Shown piece after piece: positions 1 to 7,220 of a stretch of 14,266 nt of DNA. The notes beneath the pieces were generated by a model. The model saw only the letters and a program-made list of their open reading frames with translations. It searched no databases and was not told the DNA's origin. The translations under genes and the position numbers were made by a program. Within the stretch, counting starts at the first letter, position 1. Each line of letters starts with the position of its first letter. The stretch spans positions 1 through 14,266 of the forward strand of contig CAISOI010000416.1 in the NCBI GenBank assembly GCA_903886985.1, read 5' to 3'. This stretch comes from an uncultured Chthonomonas sp. GTDB lineage: Bacteria; Armatimonadota; Chthonomonadetes; Chthonomonadales; CAJBBX01.

Positions 1-678
1 AGCTATGGTGCAGATTACCGTTACAAATGCGTAGCCGATGATTTGAGTGACAGTAGCTTTATCACCCTTCACGACCGGGAGCATTGGCACTCCTGCCTTC
101 GCATAGTCATCTTTAATCAGCAATGCCAACGCCCAGAAATGAACCGGGGTCCAAACAAATATAATTGCAAACAGGAGCCAAGCATATCCATTGAGACTTC
201 CGGCGACAGCAGCCCATCCAACCAGAGGTGGAAACGAGCCTGCAGCCCCACCAATTACGATGTTCTGCCATGTCCGTCGTTTTAACAACATGGTGTAAAT
301 AAACACATAAAACAGCAAGCCCGCTAATGCCAGAGATGCTGCGAGCACGTTTGCTGAAGCGGTAAGTATTGCAAACGAACAAATCTCAAGTGCGAACGCG
401 AATATCAGAGCATCCCGCACACTGATTACATGCGTCACGGTAGGTCGCGTTGTTGTTCGCTCCATCCGACGATCGATATCACTGTCATAAACCATGTTAA
501 ATGCGTTAGCGGCACCCGCAGACATGTATCCACCGATAGCAACGCCCAAGAACATAATTATGGAGACTGGGTGGTTTGCATCCTTAGCAACGAACATGGC
601 GGCGAGTGTTGTAAATAGCAATAGGCTTATAACTCGAGGTTTTGTCAGAACTAAATAGTCCTTCCATGTCGCCTGCAT
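1..678 (-). CDS. ctaB: Protoheme IX farnesyltransferase (heme O synthase), 3' end missing
   Basis: Reading the minus strand from the ATG at 678-676 gives 226 codons without a stop to the window edge, so the C-terminus is missing (the family is usually near 300 residues). It is a UbiA-superfamily membrane prenyltransferase that attaches a farnesyl group to protoheme to make heme O. Visible hallmarks: N-terminal 'LTKPRVISLLLFTTLAAMF', the first Asp-rich motif N61-MVY-D65-S-D-I-D69, the following TTTRP, the 'WTPVHFWALAL' helix and the 'YAKAGVPMLPVVKG' loop typical of CyoE/CtaB. Several hydrophobic membrane segments are evident. It starts 38 bp downstream of the ctaA stop on the same strand, so the two are probably one operon. 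A GTG at 699-697 is a possible alternative start, but the ATG fits the family N-terminus. No good Shine-Dalgarno sequence is visible. Confidence 0.95.
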   Translation of the reverse strand, partial: MQATWKDYLVLTKPRVISLLLFTTLAAMFVAKDANHPVSIIMFLGVAIGGYMSAGAANAFNMVYDSDIDRRMERTTTRPTVTHVISVRDALIFAFALEICSFAILTASANVLAASLALAGLLFYVFIYTMLLKRRTWQNIVIGGAAGSFPPLVGWAAVAGSLNGYAWLLFAIIFVWTPVHFWALALLIKDDYAKAGVPMLPVVKGDKATVTQIIGYAFVTVICTIA

Positions 679-716
679 GATTGTTTCGACACTATTCACT
701 GCTGCACTATTTACAC

Positions 717-1715
717 TCAATTACTGGTTCCTGTTGCGACGGCGCTTCCGGGCTCAGCGCTTAAAACGATACTATCGCCGCCCATTTCCACTTTGCCGTG
801 GTCACTTAACGAGGCTGCGCCGAGAAACACCAGTGATATCCAAAAAACATCCGCAACCAGCAAATGTGCAAGTTGCAGGGTCAAAGGAGCAAGGGAATAG
901 AGATTGAAGAATCCTAATCCCATTTGCAATACACCAAGAATACCTGACAAAAATGCAAAGTTCTTAACTTCATCTGAATGACAGGTACGCATCAATTTCG
1001 TGATCGATAAGATAATGATAATTAAGCCAACAATAGCGATCACTGGATGGACAACACGCAACTTCTCGATAAAGTGGGCCTTCGATGCTACCACCCTACC
1101 TATCTCCGCTGTGCTCTTTGCAGGAAACAGAGTGTCTCCAAGTGCTGTTATCGCTCCGCTGATACCAATGATTGCACTGACAAACAGATTGGTCAGAGCG
1201 AACATTACAATCTTCCCTTGCCCTTTAAAAACCAACGTGGGTTTGCCGGCTGTAAACCAGTAAGTCAAGGCAAGGCTCGCTACCAGCAAAAAGGTATTGA
1301 TGAGGTGAGCAGAGACCGCAAAGACACGTTGCACAGATTGATCTGCTCCAACCCACTTAAACAAGACAAGTGCTGCGCCAATCAGCGCTTCGGAAAGGGT
1401 AAAGATCGCGGTGGCTGTAACTGCACTTCGTGCTTGAGACCCAGCAGGAAAATTCTTCCGAACCAGAATGTAAAGCCATAGCACCAATAACATGCCCACA
1501 CCGACTAGCATCCGGTGACTGAATTCAACCATCTGATGGAAAGTTTGGAGACCAGGGACAACCTGACCATCGCAAAGGGGCCAATGTGCACCGCAACCCG
1601 CCCCAGACTTCGTAGCCCGAACCAGTGCCCCACCGAGGATGACGACAAGATTAAAAAGTAGAACACCAACTGAAAAGTTAGAGACTCTACGAGAAGTTTG
1701 TGTTTCTAAAACCAT
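717..1715 (-). CDS. ctaA: Heme A synthase, CtaA/COX15 family
   Basis: 332 residues, the usual length for bacterial CtaA. It is a polytopic membrane enzyme that oxidises the C8 methyl of heme O to a formyl group, giving heme A for aa3-type oxidases. The four conserved heme-ligand histidines can be placed at about H67 (in 'EFSHRM', with the conserved E64), H137 ('SAHLIN'), H223 ('VVHPVI') and H284 ('LAHLLV'), each within or next to a hydrophobic helix. The first extracellular loop has the redox-active pair C41/C48 in 'GCGAHWPLC'. No second cysteine pair is seen in the C-terminal half, unlike the Bacillus subtilis enzyme. The gene is followed at 38 bp by ctaB. No Shine-Dalgarno sequence precedes the ATG; a short direct repeat occupies that place. 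ctaA is divergent from ndk. Confidence 0.95.
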   Translation of the reverse strand: MVLETQTSRRVSNFSVGVLLFNLVVILGGALVRATKSGAGCGAHWPLCDGQVVPGLQTFHQMVEFSHRMLVGVGMLLVLWLYILVRKNFPAGSQARSAVTATAIFTLSEALIGAALVLFKWVGADQSVQRVFAVSAHLINTFLLVASLALTYWFTAGKPTLVFKGQGKIVMFALTNLFVSAIIGISGAITALGDTLFPAKSTAEIGRVVASKAHFIEKLRVVHPVIAIVGLIIIILSITKLMRTCHSDEVKNFAFLSGILGVLQMGLGFFNLYSLAPLTLQLAHLLVADVFWISLVFLGAASLSDHGKVEMGGDSIVLSAEPGSAVATGTSN

Positions 1716-1756
1716 TTACGTTGCCGTACGTTGAAAGATTGTGCAAATTTTCACTA

Positions 1757-1762
1757 ATTGTA
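1757..1762 (-). promoter_or_regulatory. Candidate extended -10 promoter for ctaA-ctaB
   Basis: On the minus strand the sequence TGGTACAAT gives a TG-N extended -10 with hexamer TACAAT (plus-strand 1757-1762). No good -35 hexamer lies 16-18 bp upstream. Transcription would begin near 1750, leaving a leader of about 35 nt before the ctaA ATG. This is by eye only and unsupported by comparison. Confidence 0.4.
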
Positions 1763-1914
1763 CCACGGACTTCAACGGTTGTGTAATTCCGAGTGTAAGT
1801 GCTAGTTAATGATACCATTATCGATGGCGTCGGAAGAAAAACACAGATCGAGTTCGGAGCACTGCTCTCAATTCCACGTCAAAAGGTGAAGGGTTTTAGA
1901 CAATTTTACTAAGG

Positions 1915-1920
1915 TATAAT
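1915..1920 (+). promoter_or_regulatory. -10 box of the ndk cluster promoter
   Basis: A perfect TATAAT lies 42 bp before the ndk ATG. The -35 is poor: a T-rich stretch sits at the proper distance and a TAGACA lies too close (12 bp). The predicted start is near 1927, giving a leader of about 36 nt. It probably drives the whole 1963-7208 cluster, since no other good promoter is seen between those genes. Confidence 0.6.
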
Positions 1921-1962
1921 CGAGGTCATTAGCGCAAGTGCGCATATAGATAGGGAGCTACA

Positions 1963-2379
1963 ATGGAACGTACGTATATTATGATCAAACCTGATGGTGT
2001 CGACAGAAAATTAGTCGGCGAAGTAATCAGAAGATTCGAGACACGTGGTCTCAAACTTGTCGGGCTAAAAATGCTAGTACCATCTCGTGAAATCGCAGAA
2101 AAGCACTATGAAGTCCATCGAGAACGACCTTTCTTCGCAGAGCTTGTGGATTTCATCACAAGCGGTCCAGTTGTGGCGATGGCATGGGAAGGGAATCAAG
2201 CGATAACCTTGACCCGCAAAATGATGGGAGCCACCAAACCCGAAGACGCACTGCCTGGAACTATTCGTGGGGATTACACGACCAGTATTTCTGCAAACAT
2301 TGTTCACGGATCAGATGCACCAGAAACTGCCGCCGTCGAGCTAAAGCTTTGGTTTGCCGACAACGAATTGCTTCCATAA
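1963..2379 (+). CDS. ndk: Nucleoside diphosphate kinase
   Basis: 138 residues, full length for the family. It transfers the gamma phosphate between nucleoside triphosphates and diphosphates through a phosphohistidine. The N-terminal 'MIKPDGV' strand, the 'ALPGTIRGDY' segment and the active-site signature 'NIVHGSD' with catalytic H115 are all present, so the enzyme should be active in the cytoplasm. The start is supported by GGGAG at 1953-1957, 5 nt before the ATG. It is the first gene of a plus-strand cluster and is divergent from ctaA. The next gene begins 12 bp after its stop. Confidence 0.97.
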   Translation: MERTYIMIKPDGVDRKLVGEVIRRFETRGLKLVGLKMLVPSREIAEKHYEVHRERPFFAELVDFITSGPVVAMAWEGNQAITLTRKMMGATKPEDALPGTIRGDYTTSISANIVHGSDAPETAAVELKLWFADNELLP

Positions 2380-2391
2380 GGATCCCTATTA

Positions 2392-4251
2392 ATGCGACGA
2401 TTGCTATCCACAGCCATTTGTTTATTGTTTGCGCAATGCATATTAGCGCAAACTCCGCCACAGTATCCGCTGCGTCAATATCTTCAGATCAGGGGCGCTC
2501 TTGGCCCGACAATCTCTCCTGATGGCAAACAGGTTGCTTTCAGAACGACCTTGACGGGCACTTCACAACTTTACAGAGTGAAATTAAATGACTTGTGGCC
2601 CGACCAGTTGACCTTCTTTAGCAGCAGTATTTCTAGTGCTGCATGGTCACCGACTGGCGAATGGATAGCAGTCGTCGCAGACAAGGATGGTACAGAGCAA
2701 TTTCAGTTTTATCTCGTGAACTCCAACGGGACAAAGCTAATCGAGCTGACTAACAACACCAAGATCAGATTCCAATGGGGTGGATGGTCTCCTGACGGAA
2801 AGAAGATCTTTTATTCGTCCAATGAGCGTAATCCAGAATTTTTCGACAGCTACGTCCTAGATGTAGCCACCCGCAAAAAGCAGTTGATTCGCTTGGGAGA
2901 TGGAAATTATCAACCAGTAGCACTTTCCCATGATGGCAAGACAATCGCAGTTAATTTGTTTTCTTCCAACGTTGATACAGACCTGTTTTTAGTAGATGTC
3001 GCTACCGGGAAGTCGAAGCAAGTCGCTAAGCACACAGGGGAAGTTAAACTGATACCTATCGGGTTTAGTGCGGATGACAAAAAGCTTTTCTTGATTACAG
3101 ACTTGGACCGAGAGATTACAGCAATCGGCAATGTAGACGTCGCCAGCGCGAAAGTAAGCATAGTGCGCGAGGAGGACCATGAAGTTGGCAGCGGAGTAAT
3201 GTCGAACAATGGCAAATATCTTGCCTATGTTGTCAACAGAGATGGCTACGAGGATTTGGAAATATGGGATACCTTAAAATCCAAGCGCTTAAGTTTGCCG
3301 CCTCATGCTCGAGGAAATGTCACACTTGGCGATTTTTCAGGGGATGGCACAAATCTCTGTTTCGGACTGAGCACTCCAACCCATAGTACTGACATCTATT
3401 CTCTCAGCCTCGCGAGCGGCCAATGGAAGCAATGGACCCGCAGTAGTCAAGCTGGAATAGACCCGAGTGTTTTCGTTGCACCAAAGCTGATCAAGTACAA
3501 ATCATTCGATGGAAAGATGATTCCAGCATTTCTGTTCCTACCTAAGAATGCATCTAATAATCACTCAATTCCGACAATTGTGAGTGTCCACGGAGGGCCG
3601 GAGGCGCAGGAAAAGCCCCTCTTCACCCCTATCTATCAGTATTTTGTAAGCCGAGGATATGCTGTTCTCGCTCCCAATATTCGAGGCAGCGCAGGTTATG
3701 GAAAAACATATCTCGCTTCGGACAATGGTCCCAAAAGATGGGATGCACTTAAGGACTTGAATGCGGCAGTTGACTTTATTGGTGAACAACCTCAACTGGA
3801 TGGTAAGAAAGTCGCAATTTTTGGCGGATCATATGGCGGTTTTGCAGTACTAGCAATGATGGCGCACTATTCCGATCGTTTTGCTGCGGGTATTGATATG
3901 TTTGGTGTGACGGATTTCAAAACGTTCCTCGCAAATACCGCCCCTTATCGACGCGCACTTAGAGCTGCTGAATATGGCGACCCTGTAAAAGACTCTGTAT
4001 ACATGGACGAGATATCCCCTGCCCTACATGCCAATCAGATTAAAGCTCCACTTCTTGTTATCCAAGGAGCAAATGATCCACGCGTTCCGCAATCCGAGTC
4101 GGAACAGATTGTTGCCAAAGTGAAAGCGAACAATCGACCCGTCGAATATTTGCTCTTCCCAGACGAGGGACATGGAATCGCAAAGTTGCCGAATCGAATT
4201 CGAAGCTTTGAGACCATTGTCTCTTTCTTGGATAAATATCTAAAGAAGTAA
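2392..4251 (+). CDS. Secreted S9-family prolyl oligopeptidase-type peptidase
   Basis: 619 residues. The N-terminus is a Sec signal peptide with a hydrophobic core (LLSTAICLLFAQCILA) and probable cleavage after A19, so the mature enzyme acts outside the cytoplasm. Residues about 35-340 contain repeated 'SPDGK', 'SPTGEW' and 'SHDGKT' blades of a TolB/WD40-like beta-propeller. Residues about 365-617 form the alpha/beta-hydrolase domain, with 'VSVHGGPEAQ', 'NIRGSAGYGKTY' and the catalytic triad S480 (GGSYGGF), D562 (GANDPRVP) and H594 (DEGHGIA). This layout matches the acylaminoacyl-peptidase/dipeptidyl-peptidase branch; exact peptide specificity cannot be read from sequence. Translation starts at an ATG preceded by AAGGA at 2378-2382, overlapping the ndk stop, so it is probably cotranscribed with ndk. 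All key residues look intact. Confidence 0.93.
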   Translation: MRRLLSTAICLLFAQCILAQTPPQYPLRQYLQIRGALGPTISPDGKQVAFRTTLTGTSQLYRVKLNDLWPDQLTFFSSSISSAAWSPTGEWIAVVADKDGTEQFQFYLVNSNGTKLIELTNNTKIRFQWGGWSPDGKKIFYSSNERNPEFFDSYVLDVATRKKQLIRLGDGNYQPVALSHDGKTIAVNLFSSNVDTDLFLVDVATGKSKQVAKHTGEVKLIPIGFSADDKKLFLITDLDREITAIGNVDVASAKVSIVREEDHEVGSGVMSNNGKYLAYVVNRDGYEDLEIWDTLKSKRLSLPPHARGNVTLGDFSGDGTNLCFGLSTPTHSTDIYSLSLASGQWKQWTRSSQAGIDPSVFVAPKLIKYKSFDGKMIPAFLFLPKNASNNHSIPTIVSVHGGPEAQEKPLFTPIYQYFVSRGYAVLAPNIRGSAGYGKTYLASDNGPKRWDALKDLNAAVDFIGEQPQLDGKKVAIFGGSYGGFAVLAMMAHYSDRFAAGIDMFGVTDFKTFLANTAPYRRALRAAEYGDPVKDSVYMDEISPALHANQIKAPLLVIQGANDPRVPQSESEQIVAKVKANNRPVEYLLFPDEGHGIAKLPNRIRSFETIVSFLDKYLKK

Positions 4252-4292
4252 GCACAACGCACCGCTTCGACAAGTAAGTCGGGAGAGCATGG

Positions 4293-5660
4293 ATGCAAAT
4301 TAACTATGGGGCCGTTTTAACTCTGTTAGCGATTGTATCCATGCCTTTAATCAGCTGTGGTCAAGCTCCTCAACTCGCTATCACAATCAATCCAAATGTG
4401 GAACTATTAAGCATTTTAGAAGGCCTAGCCTCTGATCAAAGCGGTGCCTTCCTCAAAACGCCCTATTCCGAGCAGCACAACTCATTTGTTGAGGCGCTAG
4501 GCAACTCGAAAAGCCGTGAATTACTTAAAACTTTGCGACTTTCTGGAACATCCACCAGTGATCTTTACCGATGGATTGTCCAACTAGGAAAATTCCCCGA
4601 TCTAGATAGTCCAACCAACATACCCCCATTGAATAGTCACAATCCTTCGCTTGCAACTACATTTTATACGAGCATTAAGGACGACGCAAAAAAGCTCAAT
4701 CTTGCAGAGGCAATTGCGAACCAAAAGACAAGCTTCGACACTGCAATTGCCGGTGTCAATGTCGCGGGGGACTGGTCCCGCCTATTAGCGGAAACGAACG
4801 GATTTTTTGGGGCGAACACCTCTGACTATCGGCTCTATGTGAGTGGTCTGGGTTTTAACAATCTCAATGCCTTTGCCAACTCGACAGGCGCATCGCAATT
4901 TAATGCTGTGACGCTTCCAATTGGAACCTTGTCGATCGAGTCCAATCCCTATTTCGAAACTAGATATGCCATGACCATTGCAGCGACAGGTTTTGCCCAA
5001 AACCACCTCAGTCGGTCGTTTGGCTCTGCAAAGGATCGCATGAACAAGCATTTTGTCTGGTACGAATATGTACAGGACGATCTACATTATCTGCCGGTGA
5101 GCAACTGGAATGATGCGATTCGTGAGTCGCTTGCAGCAGTCACCGCCGTCACAATCTTGGAGAAATTCGATCAGTGGTCTTCGTCGGCACTAAAACGAAA
5201 CACCCTCGCCGAATTCCCATGGACCAAAACACTGTTTACGATTGCAGGGCGATATGCCCAGTCGAATACAACGGACCGTAATACTGACATGTACGTCAAA
5301 CAACTTTTAGACGAGTTAGACACTCTGAGGCCAGTACTCACCGGTGGCGAACCAGTCGATCTCGGGTTGGACGATGTTGGACTAACAGATAAGGGGTTGC
5401 CGGTAGGGACAGTTAAACCAGGTTCCGCCGCCGCGAAAGTCGGCATTAAGTCAGGAGATCTCGTTCAAGCCATTGGTGGAGTAATGATCAATGGCTCAGA
5501 AAACTATTTGAAGGCGTGGGCGAAATGGGAAAAAGCAACAGAGTCGGACGCAGTGACATTTCGAATTAAGCGCGGCATAAAATCGTTCGTCGTCAACATC
5601 ATAATGAGAACGGTGGGTGGAAAATTTGACCACTTTGTTCGAAAGCCAGTACAGAATTGA
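4293..5660 (+). CDS. Lipoprotein with possible DUF4932-like core and C-terminal PDZ domain
   Basis: 455 residues. A short signal peptide ends in the lipobox LISC with lipidated C22, so this is predicted to be a membrane-anchored envelope protein. Residues about 30-330 resemble, from memory, the DUF4932 putative metallopeptidase family: an opening 'NPNVELLSILEGLA', a 'YRLYVSGLGF' strand, and later 'NWNDAIRESLAAVTA'. Where that family would carry a HE..H zinc site I see NHLSRSF (N237-F243), so the catalytic residues seem lost. Residues about 355-440 form a PDZ domain ('LPVGTVKPGSAAAKVGIKSG', 'DLVQAIGG'). The ATG at 4293 has GGGAGAG at 4281-4287. The ATG at 4289 reaches a stop after four codons and is discarded. 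The gene lies 41 bp after the S9 peptidase and overlaps the next start by 4 bp. A substrate-binding partner for the peptidase is possible but is only inference. Confidence 0.8.
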   Translation: MQINYGAVLTLLAIVSMPLISCGQAPQLAITINPNVELLSILEGLASDQSGAFLKTPYSEQHNSFVEALGNSKSRELLKTLRLSGTSTSDLYRWIVQLGKFPDLDSPTNIPPLNSHNPSLATTFYTSIKDDAKKLNLAEAIANQKTSFDTAIAGVNVAGDWSRLLAETNGFFGANTSDYRLYVSGLGFNNLNAFANSTGASQFNAVTLPIGTLSIESNPYFETRYAMTIAATGFAQNHLSRSFGSAKDRMNKHFVWYEYVQDDLHYLPVSNWNDAIRESLAAVTAVTILEKFDQWSSSALKRNTLAEFPWTKTLFTIAGRYAQSNTTDRNTDMYVKQLLDELDTLRPVLTGGEPVDLGLDDVGLTDKGLPVGTVKPGSAAAKVGIKSGDLVQAIGGVMINGSENYLKAWAKWEKATESDAVTFRIKRGIKSFVVNIIMRTVGGKFDHFVRKPVQN

Positions 5661-6403
5661 AACAGCTCAGCCTCGATAAACTTAACGACCTCAGAAAAAG
5701 TCGCAACTCTATAGGATACGGTTGGAACCTTTCGCAGTGCGATTTCGACACACACAAGGAGATTTGGGAACAACTGGTGGAGCCTGATGAAAAAGACTGT
5801 TCGGAGTCGTTTGCACTCGTCCGAGCGGATGGTTCTGAAACCGGAGTGTATGGAGTTCGATGGATGTTCCATCTCTGTGGTCTATGTCATCGGGCGGCAC
5901 ATGTGGGCTTAACTACCCCATCAGGATTGATCCTGCTTCAAAAACGAAGCTCCTCCAAAGCAGACTCACCAAGTTTTTGGGATATGACCGTGGCAGGACA
6001 CATTCCGGTCGATAACAACGGAGTTTCACTGAGTTACCACGAAGGCGCGCTAAAAGAGATCGAGGAAGAGATTGGACTTTCCAAGCACGACATATTCGAT
6101 AATCTACTGGATGGTGAACTCGTTATATGTTCTGCTCCCTACTTCTTTTACGAACAGGACCTCAGCCGCAATCCTCCTTTTCGCAACGCCGAGGCCCAAC
6201 AAGTCTTCGGAGGAGTATTGACGGAAACGGGCATGGCAGCTCTATCGCCAGATTATGATGAATTAGACGGAATCATCATTGTGAGGGAAGAGATCGCTTG
6301 GTCTCTCCTTGCCGCACCCGATATTGCCGCAGGATTACGCTCCAGCCTTCCGCGCTTCTTAGATTGGCTGCAGCAGAGAAAGGGATGTGAAAATGTTAAT
6401 TGA
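5657..6403 (+). CDS. Nudix hydrolase-like protein
   Basis: 248 residues. It starts with TTG at 5657-5659 inside a TTGA that overlaps the TGA stop of the preceding lipoprotein gene, suggesting translational coupling. No Shine-Dalgarno sequence is visible. Residues about 1-75 are a helical lead-in of no clear family. The Nudix fold begins near 'HRAAHVGLTTPSGLILLQKR' and continues through 'SFWDMTVAGHI', as in isopentenyl-diphosphate isomerase-like Nudix proteins. The Nudix box core ALKEIEEEIGL keeps the metal-binding E-x-x-E-E but has K for R, and the upstream G-E of the box is replaced by 'GVSLS'. The substrate is unknown; a nucleotide or isoprenoid diphosphate are both possible. The protein has no signal peptide and is probably cytoplasmic. 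Its stop overlaps the next gene. Confidence 0.82.
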   Translation: MKQLSLDKLNDLRKSRNSIGYGWNLSQCDFDTHKEIWEQLVEPDEKDCSESFALVRADGSETGVYGVRWMFHLCGLCHRAAHVGLTTPSGLILLQKRSSSKADSPSFWDMTVAGHIPVDNNGVSLSYHEGALKEIEEEIGLSKHDIFDNLLDGELVICSAPYFFYEQDLSRNPPFRNAEAQQVFGGVLTETGMAALSPDYDELDGIIIVREEIAWSLLAAPDIAAGLRSSLPRFLDWLQQRKGCENVN

Positions 6404-7208
6404 TCTGAAAAACAAAGTAGTGATAGTAACCGGAGCCGGTCGTGGAATCGGTCGATGTATCGCAGAAACATTTGCGGCGGAGGGAGCACATGTTGTCGTA
6501 ACTGATATTAATCAAGAACTAATTCAGGACGTGGCAACTGTTTTCGCCCAGAATGGCTGGGCAGGATCACAATTTCTCTGCGATGTTCGCAATTCAGACC
6601 AGATCAACGCAATGGTTGCAGAGATCGTAAAATCCAATGGCAGAATCGACGTTCTCATCAACAATGCGGGCGTAGCGCCTGCGGGAAATGTCGAGACACT
6701 TTCCGAAGAAGCCTGGGATCTTAACTCTGACATTAACCTAAAGGGGGTTTTCTTGATGTGCAAGGCAGTCATTCCTACAATGAAAGCACAGAGGTCTGGG
6801 CGCATCCTGAATGCAGCCTCATTTGCAGCAATTATGCCAACCGCAGGTGGGTCCGCCTATGCAGCAACCAAGGCGGGAGTGCACTTCTTCACGCGCGCTC
6901 TTGCAGGAGAATTAGGGCCCTACAGCATCACGGTCAATTGTTATGCGCCTGGCATGATCCCAAGCGGAATAAATGACTTCGCGCAGTCCGCTCCCGAGCG
7001 TAAGCGAAGATTGCTCGACACTTTAACGCTTAGAAGATGGGGGACCGAAAGCGAGGTTGCAAACTTACTCTGTTTCTTAGCGAGTGATCTTGCCGGATAT
7101 ATTACGGGCACGATGGTGGATGTGAGCGGTGGCAAGTACGCCACGCAGCTCCCGAGGGCACCTTACGAGGCAGCCGAGGCGGCGGGGCTTTACACCTTCG
7201 ACGATTAA
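6393..7208 (+). CDS. Short-chain dehydrogenase/reductase (SDR), FabG-like
   Basis: 271 residues from the ATG at 6393. AAAGGG at 6379-6384 is 8 nt before this ATG but only 2 nt before the in-frame GTG at 6387, so ATG is preferred. It is a classical NAD(P)-dependent SDR: Rossmann glycine motif TGAGRGIG (about residues 13-20), 'NNAG', catalytic S143, Y156 and K160 (YAATK), and C-terminal 'GTMVDVSGG'. It resembles 3-oxoacyl-ACP reductase FabG and sugar or alcohol dehydrogenases. With no fatty-acid genes nearby, fabG is not assigned. The tail after residue 247 is rich in Ala and Glu and longer than in FabG. Its start overlaps the Nudix gene by 11 bp, and its stop overlaps the convergent comM stop by 3 bp. 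Confidence 0.92.
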   Translation: MLIDLKNKVVIVTGAGRGIGRCIAETFAAEGAHVVVTDINQELIQDVATVFAQNGWAGSQFLCDVRNSDQINAMVAEIVKSNGRIDVLINNAGVAPAGNVETLSEEAWDLNSDINLKGVFLMCKAVIPTMKAQRSGRILNAASFAAIMPTAGGSAYAATKAGVHFFTRALAGELGPYSITVNCYAPGMIPSGINDFAQSAPERKRRLLDTLTLRRWGTESEVANLLCFLASDLAGYITGTMVDVSGGKYATQLPRAPYEAAEAAGLYTFDD

Positions 7209-7220
7209 GCCCACATTTTT
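7185..7220 (+). terminator. Candidate weak terminator for the ndk-SDR cluster
   Basis: GGGCTT at 7185-7190 can pair with AAGCCC at 7207-7212 across a 16-nt loop, followed by ACA and then five Ts at 7216-7220. The hairpin spans the SDR stop codon and lies inside the 3' end of comM on the other strand. A 6-bp stem with a large loop is weak, so this is tentative. Confidence 0.35.

Noticed and set aside
43..618. Several open frames on both strands in the left 700 bases
   Set aside because: The true gene is ctaB on the minus strand, open to the edge with all family motifs. The others are shadow frames, including the internal minus-strand one at 113-382.
1047..1481. A 144-residue plus-strand open frame within the ctaA region
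   Set aside because: It lies wholly antisense to ctaA, whose catalytic histidines are intact, and its residue pattern looks like a shadow frame with no start signal or family.
6387..6392. GTG start for the SDR gene, adding two residues
   Set aside because: Only 2 nt separate the AAAGGG site from this GTG, while the ATG at 6393 has 8 nt.
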